DNA from: Isoetes taiwanensis
Taxonomy: Eukaryota; Streptophyta; Lycopodiopsida; Isoetales; Isoetaceae
Assembly (NCBI GenBank): GCA_021234155.1
Contig: JAJEKV010000102.1
Span: 3,451,193-3,515,192 of the forward strand
DNA: 64,000 nucleotides
Direction: 5' to 3'
Every line of letters starts with the position of its first letter. Positions within the stretch are counted from its first letter, which is position 1. The notes below the pieces were generated by a model that was not told the DNA's origin, made no database searches, and was given only the letters and a program-made list of their open reading frames with translations. The position numbers and the translations under genes were made by a program. Of the stretch, positions 11,623 to 23,500 are shown piece by piece.

Positions 11623-12290
11623 TTGCGTATTGTAGGTCTGAAGGAGACGGGTAACTCGCCTGCTACAGATGAGGCTGCCTCTTTTTTCAGTCAGGTGATG
11701 CACATACCTGCCGACGGCATCCTTTCGGCCCAGCGGGTTGGAGCAACACGGCCCGATCGCCCCCGTCATCTCTTGGTCTGCTTTCAGGATGCTCTTTCTA
11801 GGCTGCACATCTTACGGCATGGCAATCATTTGAAGGGAACCACCTTCTCTGTTCAGGAAGATTTGACCCCAGCACAGCTTTGCAGGCGGAAAGAAGAGCT
11901 ATGTCGAGTGCGCGAGACTCGCTTACAACGGAAATGGGCAGTGTATAGGGGAGGCCAGGCTATCATTCGGGATCAGTGGCCGGCTGATCCCTGGACAGTT
12001 TTGGCATAGCCACGGGCTCCCTGTTTTTTTGGGTTGGTTCAGTTTCCTTTATTTGGGTGTTGTAACGGGGCTTAGACCCCATGTTCTGTTTTTGGCCTTC
12101 GGCCCTCTGTTCTGTTCGGGCTTATGCCCCCTTTGTTTCTTCTGGTCCCATAACCCGATTGGGTTCCATGGACGTTAAAATTTCTTCCTTCTTTCCTTCC
12201 TATGCCAAAAAATGGCTCGAAGGGCCATTCCCCTATACAAACTTAATCTTATTTTCCACCTTTCTTTGGTAGTTCCCTTGAGCATAAGCT
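11623..12290 (+). mobile_element. L1-like LINE fragment: ORF1 C-terminal domain + 3' tail (copy 1)
   Basis: The open frame 11623-12009 encodes RPRHLLVCFQDALSRLHIL, HLKGTTFSVQEDLTPAQLCR and RKWAVYRGGQ. This corresponds to the RNA-binding C-terminal domain of L1-type ORF1 proteins (RP+.L.V.F.......IL......KG....V..DL.p). It is followed directly by about 280 bp of 3' untranslated sequence ending in GGTCCCATAACC...CCATGGACGTTAAAAT and a TTCCT-type microsatellite. The same tail signature (GTCCCAT...TGGAC..TAAAAT + short tandem repeat) closes the other three LINE pieces in this window. No reverse transcriptase lies between ORF1 and the tail. The 5' limit is not defined. Confidence 0.7.
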
Positions 12291-12419
12291 GATAAATCCC
12301 TCTTATAACGACCAACATCAGTTTATATCTAGGCGGGCAAAATATTTAAGGAATTTTTCGATATTTCTTATTTATTTTTTATGATTTTTAGTATCCATAT
12401 TGAAAAAAATTAAGGTCCA

Positions 12420-12950
12420 TGTGGTCAGGAGACCCAAAATTGGATCACCCCTTTTGTTGCGGCTTTCATTTCTGCCGTCTAGGTTTCCACTTCCGGCTTT
12501 CGATTTCTCTACTGTTTAGCAATTCGCCCAACTACGGCACTCCCTGCGCATGATCTAATTCTGATCCGAGCTTGCATTTGCTGGGGTTTTAGTTTTGGCC
12601 TTGGTATTTGGTCACCTGGATTTTGCCAGAAATTGCTGCAATAGATATAGATTTTCGACTGTTTTTCTTTCTTTGCGGAAAGGAAACAGGTCTGAATGTG
12701 GGAAGGGCCAGTGAAGAAAAGAGCAGCAAAGGAACAAGTATGGTTGTGGCTTGCTCACCGGCATCGTAGAGGTAGGCGAATTTTTGATTCTTGCGGTTTT
12801 TGTAATATTTAAGTCTTTACATTATATTGAAATTGCATCCATATTGTGCTAACTCTCGGCCTTTAACCTTTTCACAGGCAAAATTCTTCAGGTTCAACTG
12901 GTCGTAATTTGAAGGCCAAATGCACGTGGTTACATGCGCAACAGGCGATC
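12420..12950 (+). promoter_or_regulatory. probable 5' leader/promoter region of NOT2
   Basis: Pyrimidine-rich, moderately GC-richer sequence immediately upstream of the NOT2 start. Possible 5' untranslated introns end at TTTTCACAG (about 12878) and TTCTTCAG (about 12891). No TATA box is evident. The transcription start cannot be placed from sequence alone. Confidence 0.3.
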
Positions 12951-15900
12951 ATGTACTATCCGTTTCGTCAAGATGCAAATTATAAGGAGGTCAGATACAG
13001 ATACCCTGTTATACAAGGCTATTTGGGCCTTGGGCTGTTTTATCTGCAGTGGGCTGTGTCTTATCTTCTTGATTGTTGCAGTCTACGTCAAATAATCCAG
13101 CGTCAAATTTGTTAGAATCCGGAAGCACAGGACGACCCTTTGCCACGTCTTTCTCAACCCAGTCAGTGCCAGGCTCTTCTTACCACCATGGAGGTGATTA
13201 CAAGGTCATTACTATCATCATGTGGTTTTGTGGGAGTATAGTCTTCCTAACAGACACGAATTATTGTGCATTCATTTGCAGGTAGTATTCAAGGATTGCC
13301 GGCTGTCCAAGGAAGTTATAATATTCCAAATATGCCAAGTGTATTATCAACCCGAAACTCAAGTTTATCTTCAAGTGGAATGCATCAACCATCAGGGGGC
13401 TTGTCTACAGGACGCTTCACATCGAGTAATCTTCCAATTAACTTGTCACAGGTTAGAAGAAAAGATGCTGAAGATTCTCTTACCTTTGTTTTTCTTATTG
13501 TTGTGCAGAAATTCACCGTGGCTATCTTGATTTGTTCAGCTTTCTCAGAGTAATGTCCATGGGCACAATGCAATGTCTAGCCGTGGAGGGCTTAACTTAC
13601 TAGGAAACCATCCTATGAGCGGCAACGTAAGTGGAGTTGGTGTTTCAGGGTCTGGCATACCAGCTGGCTCAGTTACACTTGGTACTCGACTTACAGGATC
13701 AGGAGTTACCTCGCTTTCACAAATGGGGGGTTCTGGAACTCGGATTTCAACATCCGGAACAGGCCTTAACCTTAGATCTTTGAATACTGGTTCAGCAGCA
13801 CCTGCTCGATTGAATATTGGTAGTGGACTTGCTGGTTCACAAGCACCAGGCAGGGCAATGAGCCCCATGCTTCAGCAGGCTGCTAGCATGACATCCAACA
13901 CCTACAATTCATCAGGAGACTTGTTTGCAATGATGTCGAGAGGTAAAAGCTTGCACATGCCTTTTATCAGCATTTTACATGTCCGATCTTCAGTTGTTAC
14001 TTGATGAATACAGATGTTCCGTTTGAGTTTTAGAAGGAAAAAGTCTGTTATAGACGCCTCATAGTATAAGAGTCTTTAAGCATTATTAGATCAAGTGTTT
14101 GATTTACACTACATCACTGCATAAGTTCCTGACTAACAGTAATGGTGAATCTGCGATTAAGCAGCACTGAAGTCGCAATACATTATTTGGTCTGTTTGGA
14201 TGTTTGAGACAAGCAGCCGACAACTAACTTCTTTGAGTCTATCAGGTACATCAGGCATACAAGGACAGATGTCTACAGTTAATGGCCAGCTTGCCAATTT
14301 AGGGATGGGCGACTCAAATGATGGGATGCCTTTTGACATTAACGACTTTCCAGTCTTAAGCAACCGTCAAAGTTCTGGAGGGCTCCAACTTCCAATAGGT
14401 GAGTCACTTTGCACATGATCAGTACGAGCAACGTGCCATGTTGTATTGAGCATTATCTTTCCCATGCTATACAGCTTCATTTAGAAAGCAAGGTGGAAGC
14501 ATAGGACAGCAAAGTCAAGAATTCAGCATTCAGAACGAGGATTTCCCTGCACTTCCAGGATTCAAAGGTGAGGTATCTTGCATTTGTTCCTTGCACAGCA
14601 TATAGTGTTCTGACCATACAGTTGCAGCACTGCAGGTGGGAGTCAGGACATAATGGATCTACACGGGAAAGATCGTCAGCCGGATAACCTCATTTCATCT
14701 ATGCAAAGTCAGCAATACACGGTATTAGTTCTTTTAGTTATGTCTTTCAGGTTTGAAACTATTTATAGTACTTTGAGCATATAATTCCACATTAGATAGC
14801 CTCAACATTCAAGCGGCTACAGGTTTTGTTGAGATTTTAGTAGACCTTTCCATGCCCATCAATAGTCTGGTAATGATTTCCTGTTGAAAGAGTCTTCATA
14901 GAACATTGCAAGTCAAATTACTTAGTTTACAGTTTATGCTCAAGTCCTAGTTTACCTCCAGTCCTTTTTATCTTTCACTTTAAACATCATGCGCATATAT
15001 TGTTTATAAATGTATGTGATATTTTATTGTATTGGACATCGACCAGTGCAGATGGGAAGGTCATCTGGGTTTCCGGTTGGCGTACAATTCGTATCAAGTA
15101 GGTCCCAGCAGCATCAACTGCCATCGAGTTCTGCCACTGGCATGTTGGCATCTGCAGATTCTACGAGAGATGGCTTTCAACTGTCTCATGGCCCTTCGGC
15201 ATCATATCATGCGCAGGTATGTTTTTTTGTACTGTTCAGTTTTGTTACTTTTATTTACAAAATTGGCCCGGTTTTTTATGATAGCAGCTTTCTGGCGCTC
15301 AGCTTGGTACAACTGGTACACAAATGCCACTTACAAGTATGCGTCCTGGAGGTCAAGCTCTATTAGCTTCTGGTTCAAATTCATATGATCAGTTTCTTCA
15401 CCACCAGCATCAGCAACTACGTGGGTCACACCAGCACCATCTCACAGCTATAAGAGATATACAGTCTGTACAAGATATGCATGTTTCTAGTGATCAGTTT
15501 GGGCTACTAGGTTTACTAAGTATAATACAAGTAACTGTCCCCGACCTCACAACTCTGGCTCTGGGAACTGACCTGACGACCCTAGGATTGGATTTGAACT
15601 CAAGAGAAAACTTGTACAAGAGCTTTGCTTCTCCTTGGGCTGACGGGCCATTGAAAGGGGAGCCGGAATTCACACTGCCCCAATGCTACATACGGGAGCC
15701 TCTGACATTGAAGGTAATAGAAGTTATTGACTGGCAGAATGTGATTTTCTAAAAATGGGCTAGAAATTGTGTATGACGCTACCAATTACTAAAGATTCCT
15801 GTGTAATACATAATGCAGCCTAGCATCTTTCGCAAATTCCTGTTGAGTACATTGTTTTATATATTCTACAGGTACATATTTCTTTGCAAATGGTGTAGCC

Positions 15901-16357
15901 CTTTACATGGTCTTATTTCTGTTGTCAATATGTGCAGTATGCCCAGGGATGAAGCTCAAATATATGCCGCTAATGAGTTGTGAGTCTGGACTTCCATTGC
16001 TTATGTAGGAATCCACGTAAATATATTACTGATGTTATGAGTGATTGCCATGTAGGATGGACCGGGGTTGGTTTTATCACAAAAGAGACAGGAACTGGCT
16101 GATGCGTGTCCCCAATCTAGAACCATTAGTGAAGACAAATGTGTATGAACGAGGATCGTATGTTGTTTTTGATCCACATACTTGGGAAAGCCAGCATAAG
16201 GTATAAAAACTTAGCGTTAGAATTTTAGAATGGCTTGGCATGACTTTCCTTGTTCAGATTTGAACAACAATACCTCGTTTTGCAGGATAACTACCTTCTT
16301 AACTACGACATGCTGGAGTTAAGGCCACAACTGCCACCTCAGCCTCAGCAAAGTTGA
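12951..16357 (+). CDS. NOT2: CCR4-NOT transcription complex subunit 2 (NOT2/VIP2), 13 exons
   Basis: NOT2 is a core scaffold of the CCR4-NOT deadenylase complex, which shortens mRNA poly(A) tails. In plants it also supports Pol II transcription and miRNA processing. Exons: 12951-12989, 13082-13193, 13282-13451, 13540-13942, 14246-14398, 14475-14567, 14636-14721, 15052-15216, 15288-15713, 15819-15871, 15938-15979, 16056-16200, 16286-16357. All junctions are GT-AG, phases agree, and the total is 1959 nt (652 residues, close to plant homologues). The N-terminal two thirds is Ser/Gly/Gln-rich low complexity (GRPFATSFS; NMPSVLSTRNSS). The NOT2/3/5 box is plain: FGLLGLLSIIQ, PDLTTLALGTDLTTLGLDLN, STLFYIFYSMPRDEAQIYAA, RGWFYHKRDRNWLMRV, ERGSYVVFDPHTWE. 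No stop or frameshift. The first exon (MYYPFRQDANYKE) is the least certain part; plant homologues usually start differently. Confidence 0.92.
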
Positions 16358-16359
16358 GA

Positions 16360-17410
16360 TTTGAATCTATTTATCAAGGGTGGTTCGTGTATCTTCCATG
16401 TAACATCTGAATTTTGATATTCATGTACCCATCAATTGGAACGTTTTTTCATAAATTCTTTTACATTTCCGTGTGCAGTAATCTTGATCCTCATGTTCTT
16501 TTGAACTCCCTTCAAAGTTGAAAACCTAATTAACTCGTCGTAAATTGACTTGGATGCTGTTTCATAAGAAATGGAGCATTGCACTCTGCTTAGTTCTAAA
16601 AAGTAAATGAAGATGGCTGCACAATAATGCAATGGAAGAACCTCCAGTAAACATTACGCTTAGAAAATTGCAGACAAAGCATTTAAGTATATTGGAAAGC
16701 GGAACATTTTATTATCTCAAACCAGATTACCGCGTTTGCACTCATCTCTGTGGTACAACCAACTTAAGCCAGAGTGTTGTGTGGAGGAGACAATTTAACC
16801 AGTCAAAACTTCCCACTTTGTATTCAGAGTTAATTTCCTTATTTGTTTTCGACCTGGGAAATGATTATTCTGAAATGTAATTTATGTTGATGGAGACTGA
16901 CTTATTACAAGTTTAAAGTCAGCAGTTTTGATGTTTACTTCTCACATTTGTCTTTATACACATCTGGCTGCATTAGTATCAACACAAAAGAAGATTATTA
17001 TCATAACCTCCATTTCTCCAAGGTCAGCCTGCAGCTTTAAATGTCAAGAAATAAAATATGCCATATTTAATAAACAGATTGTACTTCTGCTGCCATTGAA
17101 TAGTGCATCCACATTGTGTAACATTCTGTGACGCTTGTTTATGTGAATCCTGGCTCTGATAATCAAATCAGGCCAAGGTTTTAACTAATAGATTGGAAGC
17201 ACCAAAAAGCTAATGGAAACACTATTGTTGTCCAAGGACAATTTTTATTGGATTGTAAGCACGAACTCTGCGACCTACCGCTCCAGTAATCCTAAAGTCC
17301 AACACTAATTTAACATTATACTTCAGAATTTTAGGAGTGGACATATCCGAACGCCTTTCGATATTTGAAAGCTGTGACCAGGATTTGATAAGAATCCCTT
17401 AAAAAATTGT
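16360..17410. other. NOT2 3' flank and anonymous DNA
   Basis: The first few hundred bases presumably contain the NOT2 3' untranslated region. I see nothing else that I can support. Confidence 0.5.
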
Positions 17411-17416
17411 AACGAC

Positions 17417-17590
17417 TTACTCAGGTTGATGCTGTTTTTGTTGTTGAATGAGGGCGAGGCGCTTCTGGTCGCGTTCAACACTAGCACGCAAGTTAGAACG
17501 TTCCTGCCGTTGTTCCAAATGCACCTTCACTATCCCAGCTACGGTAGCCACCACTACTACCACCATAACTCCAAGCGCTTTCGCGTCCAT
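17417..17590 (-). CDS. small single-pass membrane protein ORF, 57 aa, possibly first exon
   Basis: A clean minus-strand frame starts at ATG 17590 in good context (GCGATGG) and ends TAA 17417-17419. It encodes MDAKALGVMVVVVVATVAGI then VKVHLEQRQERSNLRASVER and DQKRLALIQQQKQHQPE. Residues about 6-23 form an uninterrupted hydrophobic helix. The rest is a charged, Arg/Gln-rich amphipathic helix, the layout of small tail-exposed organelle or ER membrane proteins. Base composition is clearly GC-richer than the flanks. The last codons overlap a perfect donor consensus (CCTGA|GTAAGT), so this may be a first exon of a spliced gene rather than a complete one. I do not recognise the family. Confidence 0.5.
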   Translation of the reverse strand: MDAKALGVMVVVVVATVAGIVKVHLEQRQERSNLRASVERDQKRLALIQQQKQHQPE

Positions 17591-17599
17591 CGCTGTAGC

Positions 17600-18280
17600 A
17601 AACTAATTTTTAGGGCATCCATTCCATATGTTTCTAACCTAAACTCAGTTTTTTTTTTACGAATCTCTTCCTCTAATGTAGGCCTCTAGTATCAATTACA
17701 GTGTTTTATGCCTAATTCCTAGGAACACTAGCATCCTACCTATTGAAATCGAGAATTTCCTACAGGGGATGGGAAAAAAAATTGCAGGAAGTTTTCCGGT
17801 CAAAATCTGTGGGTTTCTTTATACTTTTCCGATGAAATGTAGACTTTCATAGGCTCCTTCTGCCTAACTTAAATTTTACAGGAAATATACTTGTTAGGTT
17901 TTTAGAGTCTGTCAAACTTTTTAGGTCCTGTCGAAAAATTTCCTATGGTTACTTTGACCAGTCTGTTATCTTATGTTTAGAGTCGGAACTTTCTATTGTC
18001 TTGATAGAAAATCTTAAGAAAACTTGCCGGAAAAATTCCTACGATACATTAATCTAACCGGAAAATTTACAATTTCAACTGGTTGGTTTATAGTGTTCCC
18101 CGGACTTTGCCCAACACTGATAAACTATCATGGATAGTCACCAAAAACAAAAACGAAATTAGCAGAGTGCATGCTTGGGGCAAATTAGAAAGTTTGAAAG
18201 AGGATTTGAGGGATGGGGAATGGTTCTTGTGCTTAAGTTGAGGTATTCATATGTATTATAGCTTAAAGTGTGTATTATAG
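17600..18280. other. anonymous DNA
   Basis: Nothing that I can support. Several phrases of the type GGAAAATTT..C/GTCGAAAAATTT recur loosely (17760-18070) but do not form a clear array. Confidence 0.4.
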
Positions 18281-18289
18281 CTTTTGGGC

Positions 18290-18800
18290 CCTCGGATAAT
18301 GGCACAATTGGTAGGATATTCGCTCTCCACATATCCTGTTCGCTCATCCCAGGTCTTTTTGGAGTCAAACTGGCGCCCGTTGACTGGATTTTAAAGGGGG
18401 CACTTGAAGACCAGGAACCATTGGTTAATATAGTATTCTAGCATCCGTACACTACAGTGTCATACCAATACAATCCAACAGTGCACAATTGACACATAGC
18501 AACAGGATGCCAACATGACATGAGCCTGGGGAATCGAACCTCAGTTCCAATCCAATGCTCATTGCTTACCTGGAATAGCACGAGGATGCCATCTCCAACT
18601 ATGCTACGTGAAGATCATGCCACGCCTGCCCATAGCTACAGTAAGCCCAGGCATAACGACCATCAAACACATGATGATCCTATACATAGCGCTTGCCATG
18701 GCGAGTACCAGTACCTGTAAGGCCACAAAGGCAAGCTGTCAGTGAGCCTAGGGAATTGAACCCCAGCGCGATGCCAATGCTCATCCAGGCATAAGGGACA
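18290..18800 (-). repeat. tRNA-derived SINE-like units
   Basis: On the minus strand two related units carry a Pol III B-box-like core: GGTTCGATTCCCC near 18533 and GGTTCAATTCCCT near 18755. Each is followed by AGGCTCA and preceded by GAGCATTGG. A separate plus-strand stretch at 18292-18360 has an A-box-like TGGCACAATTGG and a weaker B-box-like TGTTCGCTCATCCC. These resemble tRNA-derived SINE heads in tandem. No cloverleaf with paired acceptor and anticodon stems can be drawn, so none is called a tRNA gene. Confidence 0.4.
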
Positions 18801-19114
18801 TCCCAGGAAAAAGGATTGCCCTTATGCCCAGGGGCCGAAATGCACAAGTGTTAGTAACCAAATGCAACAAACAAGCTTCTCCGAGACAGGGCAGCAAATC
18901 AAGAAACAATACATATTTATGAGGTCACCAAATGTACATGTGGCACAAATGCCACCTACGTCAAGCTGCACAATAAAAACATTACATACACCAGCAAGAG
19001 CACACATGTCTAGTTCATAGGCTGCCCAGATGCAACATGCCTGATGATGGCATCAAGCTGGCAGATCTGCTGGGTCAGCAGGCCTCCAGCAAGGCTCATA
19101 TGTGATCTCAGTGC

Positions 19115-19420
19115 CTATAGCTCAAACATTGGAGCTCCAAGCTCCTCCCAAGCAACACTGGAAATCGTAGAATCAATAGCCACGTAGAAACCTATCAACT
19201 GCCTCCTCAGGATCCTAAGTGAAGCGGCAATTCTGTGGGCCTCAGTCTCAACCTGCACAATACTTGTTATGAACTCCTCTATAGTGAAGACATGTTCACC
19301 CTCTGGAGGATACACCTGAGGATCAGGACGGGATGCATCATTCCTGGCACTAATCAAATCAGGGTCTAAGCTTAAGACAGGACGCGCCGTCTCCTCGTGG
19401 AATTCCCATTGCTCTCCATG
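19115..19420 (-). CDS. hypothetical ORF after the Rep-like gene
   Basis: An open frame of about 100 codons overlaps the last exon of the Rep-like gene in another frame and continues to a stop at 19115. It encodes an acidic helical protein (PEGEHVFTIEEFITSIVQVE; AHRIAASLRILRRQLIGFYV). It has no start codon of its own outside the overlap except at 19357. It could be a separate small protein of the same element, an alternative C-terminus, or noncoding. Confidence 0.25.
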   Translation of the reverse strand, partial: HGEQWEFHEETARPVLSLDPDLISARNDASRPDPQVYPPEGEHVFTIEEFITSIVQVETEAHRIAASLRILRRQLIGFYVAIDSTISSVAWEELGAPMFEL

Positions 19421-20550
19421 TCAACCCTGCAAGAAGGCGTCATTACCACAGACCATCCTCAAAGAAAACAAAAGAAACACACAACTGAAGCTGTAAAGTA
19501 AACAAAATACACATGGAATCACCCAATGGCCATGGTGTGGTCCCCAATGTGAATGGGGATGTAATCCACACCATGATCTGGAATTTCAAGCTCTGGGCTG
19601 ATGGATGGATTACGAAGATCCTCAAAGTTACAATTCATCTCATCAGATGGCACAGAATCATCCCAGTACTGCCGGCGCCCAGGCCCATTCCATTCCACAT
19701 CCACATACCCTGCAGGCAAATCAAACAGGATAGTCCTGACATCAGATGACATGCAGTGGGCGGGGTCCAAGAGAACCCTCCACGCAACACGAACTCTGTG
19801 CTCATTCACATGAGCACTGTTGAAAGGAATAATGCAGCTGCTGCTAAAAGTGTACGTTCCACTCATGAGCATCCTGCAAACAGTAAACCTTAGGCTAGGA
19901 GTGAGTCTATGGCCACCGTGATAAAATACAAAGTGTGCTGCCTTATTCAACAGGTTCTTGTTGTCCAAAACACACAGGCCTTTTGTGTCCCCAGCATCCC
20001 ATCTTAGATAGGGATCCTTCCCCTTCTCAATCATGGATTCAGATACGTTATAGAGGTGGCAAGAATAGTGCACCTTACCTATGTCTTTCATACAATAACC
20101 CAACATGCTCTCAAAGCAGTGTAACCTATTATTCTTCAGCACTTTGCACACTAAAACAACAGCTGGTTTGGAGGGCCAATTGAAATCCCTCTTAATAGCC
20201 TCATTCAAGGCCTTTGGTGTTTTATAGTGAGCTCTTAGTACAGCTTGCACATGAAGGTGGTCTGTAAAAGACCCCATCTCAAGAGCAACTGCACCAGGCA
20301 CAATTCTATCATAAAATGACAAAAGGGCATCAAAAAAACTAAGTGGGACATCTTGGCTTGACAGTTCCAATGTCACAGAGACATCAATTGCCTCCCAATT
20401 CATTGCAAGACTAGGCATGGAAGGATTAGGCATGGCAGGGGAATTACCAGTCTCCACAGAATCTGAATCTAGAGGCATGGAACTAAAACCAGAGATGGGC
20501 ACATGGGCAAGAAGAACCTTGCCCTTTCTAGCTCTCCTCTTCATAGACAT
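19372..20550 (-). CDS. HUH endonuclease / Rep-like protein, two exons, 360 aa
   Basis: Exon 1 runs 20550-19523 (start MSMKRRARKGK), exon 2 runs 19426-19372. A 96-bp GT-AG intron joins them in phase (MAIG|GVDMESNG), giving 360 residues. Three ordered motifs fit rolling-circle Rep endonucleases: a β-strand VSVTLEL (motif 1), DHLHVQAVL (motif 2, the His-hydrophobic-His metal site) and LGYCMKDIGK (motif 3, catalytic Tyr with YxxK). Such enzymes nick single-stranded DNA through a tyrosine adduct. The C-terminal half has no Walker A motif, so the helicase of typical CRESS-DNA Reps is missing. A Replitron-like or other HUH transposon is my preferred reading; an endogenised viral Rep relative is the alternative. 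The frame has no stop or frameshift, unlike most elements here. Confidence 0.55.
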
Positions 20551-20599
20551 GATCAATAAGACAATCAACAAACCAAACAACTAAGCAAGAATAATTGCT

Positions 20600-23500
20600 G
20601 ACATGTATGTATGCCGGACCTGCAGAATAAAATGTTTGCCCGATGAAGAAACACAAGAAATAGGAGTGGCCAATACCCTTTTTAAGCACATGGGCATGCC
20701 GACACCTGCAGAGAACATAATTAGAATGAAGGCCGTTGATCGCCATATGCCCAGGGCGCACGCGCTCCTTTATCCGCCGCTGCACCTTCGAAATGAAAAT
20801 ATACTGCGTCTTTTCATAACCCAGATGCCAACATCACTTTTATACGTATTCCCATACGAATACCCCAAACACCTTCATAAATCGTATATTATAAAACTAC
20901 GGTCTTGTACGGTTCTTGATCGCAGAGACATTATATGTATTAGTGACCTTTTATGATTATAAGCTTACTCGTGGTACCCTAAATGATGAAGCTCGACTCC
21001 TATAGCTCATTCGATTACTCGCTCGTATTAAAACTCCTATAGCTCATTTAGATCATTGACGAAGATTTTTTACTTAAAAGTGGATTAAATATGATGGGTA
21101 CTTTGCATGGGCACTGTTGAATAATTAACAATATGATACAGGAATGTTGCAATCTTAGAAAGTTTCAGTTTCTTACTATTTAATGGATATTCAATTTGGA
21201 GTTCTCAGCTCATTCTCCATCATATCACTTTAGTAATGGCTATCGTTTTTGTTGTGCTCTCTGGACCCTCAAGATCATGGGAAAGTCCATGGAATCTCCC
21301 ACATCAAAAATCAACACTTTTTTTGTGCTTGCACAAGGTCCATTGCATGCACTGTTTTATGGAAAAGTAACGGCAAGAGCTAGCCGTTCTGTGTCCTACG
21401 GTGGCTACACCTACCCGCTATACCAACCCCTCTGATCTTCATAGTGTAGCCTCCCAGCCTGAAGAATTGAAGCAATAAATTGACAATGCAGATACCATTG
21501 AGATTTGTTAAACTTCCTAGCTTACTTAAGAAAACACAAAAGAGAGAGGTATGCACCACAACAGAAGACACGTATATTGAATGATATGTGCTACAATATA
21601 TAGCACTATAGTACTATAAAGGTAAAAGATGAAAGGTAAAGGCACTCATATTGCCTCCTTATAAAGGCATGCTGCCTTTCCAATACAGGCAGTTCTGCTA
21701 ACAAGATTTGCAACAGAACTTCAACAGATTTTCAGATCTGTGATGATGCAAACAATTTATCAATGGACCATTAATAGAGAAAAGATATAGAAACTATGAT
21801 TTGGCAGGGCTTTCAGTTATTCTTTACTGCCGATAGCTTGATGGCAGCCAAAGCTTGATGCTCTGTTTTTTTTTTTCTCTCTTTCCCCCGCGCTGAGGCG
21901 GGCAACTGTTTGAGCTCTATGGGCCGACTTCATCCCATTTCGCTAAGGTTCCAGGGCGTTTCCATAGCAAGCCTAAACGTTTTCTTTCTCGGATGCCTGG
22001 TAGCTTGCACTCACCGATCGTGAATCGCAGGCCATGTCTTCAGCTCGACACTTTTTGAATGTCCTCCAAAAAGTTTTCTTCCTTAAACCATTCAAACACA
22101 AGCGCCAAAAAAACATCCAAAATGGAAAGCACACCATATTTGAAAAAAAATTATTCGTGAAATTAAGCTCCTCAAACTTACTATCAAGCTTCTTAAAAAC
22201 CCTCTTTATATGATCTTGCATACAATACCATATCAAAATCTTGCTCCCAACCTTTGTGAGAATAGCTCCCGCAATGAGAGACTGATTGTGCAAACTTTAT
22301 GGATATTCAATTTGGAATTCTATCAGCTCAAAAATGATACATTAGATTATGCCCCCCCATAGAATATTATGAAGATATACCTGTACTTCAAGTGCTATTG
22401 GAGGAAGATGTAAATGGAGTTGATTGTGCATGCACAATGTCAAATTTATAATAACTTTGGTCCAAGCAATATTTACATGTGAAGCTTCTCGACAAGTGGC
22501 AATTGTCCTCTACATTGAAGCCAGAAGACAATGATGGGAGGGAGGATTGGTTGGTGCAATACCCAAGCAGAGAATTAAATAAATACGATTTGATAAAAGT
22601 CTACTGATGGTTAAAGCTTTTATCATAAGTTAACTCCTTAATCTTCTTCATCATCACACTATCTTATTCATCTGCATCATATCTAACAAGAATCCCGTAG
22701 ATTTAAAGGTAAAAGTGTAAAACCATACGAAAATGGAGCAAAAGACAAACAGGTTTGGGAAGTGAGTACCAAAATCTACTTAAGATGAGTAAATGCTGAT
22801 TACCATCACATAGATTTTAGATGTGGAAATGTCTATGTTGAATTTATTGCATCAGTGCAGATACAACCTAAATAATGTCTAAGTCCTCCAGATTTGGACA
22901 TGCTACTGTGGACGACAAAGTTCAATTCAATTTATTTCAATTTTTCCATGGCTCATAAAAATTGCTATATGCTTAATAGTATATGGGCCTAAAATAGTCA
23001 TCGGCGGCAACATTCATATGCTTTGGGCCATTAACTGTCTTTTTGTTTTGCATGGCATTCTATAGAAAAAATGCTTTGTCTTCAAGCATAAATACATGCA
23101 GGAAGCAGAACTACATGCAGAATTTAACAAGTTCCATAATATAACTTGATGAGACATCTTTCTTATGTGCAAAGGATGAGAGTGTTAAACACTATGTAAC
23201 CTAAACTTCATGCTGGAAAGCAACACAAGCTCTCCTTATTTATGTGCCTTGTACCCAACTCACTAATGTTAGATGGGCTATTAGATAATGCACAAAGTGA
23301 TTGTGTTCTCTGTTCACATTTGTGCACTACAATATGAAAGAACATCCAAGTGTAGGGCCTTTATGCTTCTATATTCATAAAGGAGTACACATAAGACAAT
23401 GAGAAAGCCCTGAATTGTTATCTTTAAACTTGATAGAGATAACTTTTATAAAAGAACATGTATGTGGGATGACTTCTAGCCTAGCAAAAACTCTCAAACA

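Noticed and set aside
18292-18365. tRNA gene
   Set aside because: A- and B-box-like words are present but no acceptor or anticodon stem pairs; called only SINE-like.
19372-20550. Endogenous geminivirus- or CRESS-type viral gene
   Set aside because: Rep-like motifs are present but no helicase domain, capsid gene or viral origin stem-loop was seen; kept as HUH Rep-like only.
21183-22316. Element bounded by direct repeats ATGGATATTCAATTTGGA
   Set aside because: The match is only about 18-25 bp and imperfect beyond that, with no coding content or inverted ends; not enough to call an element.
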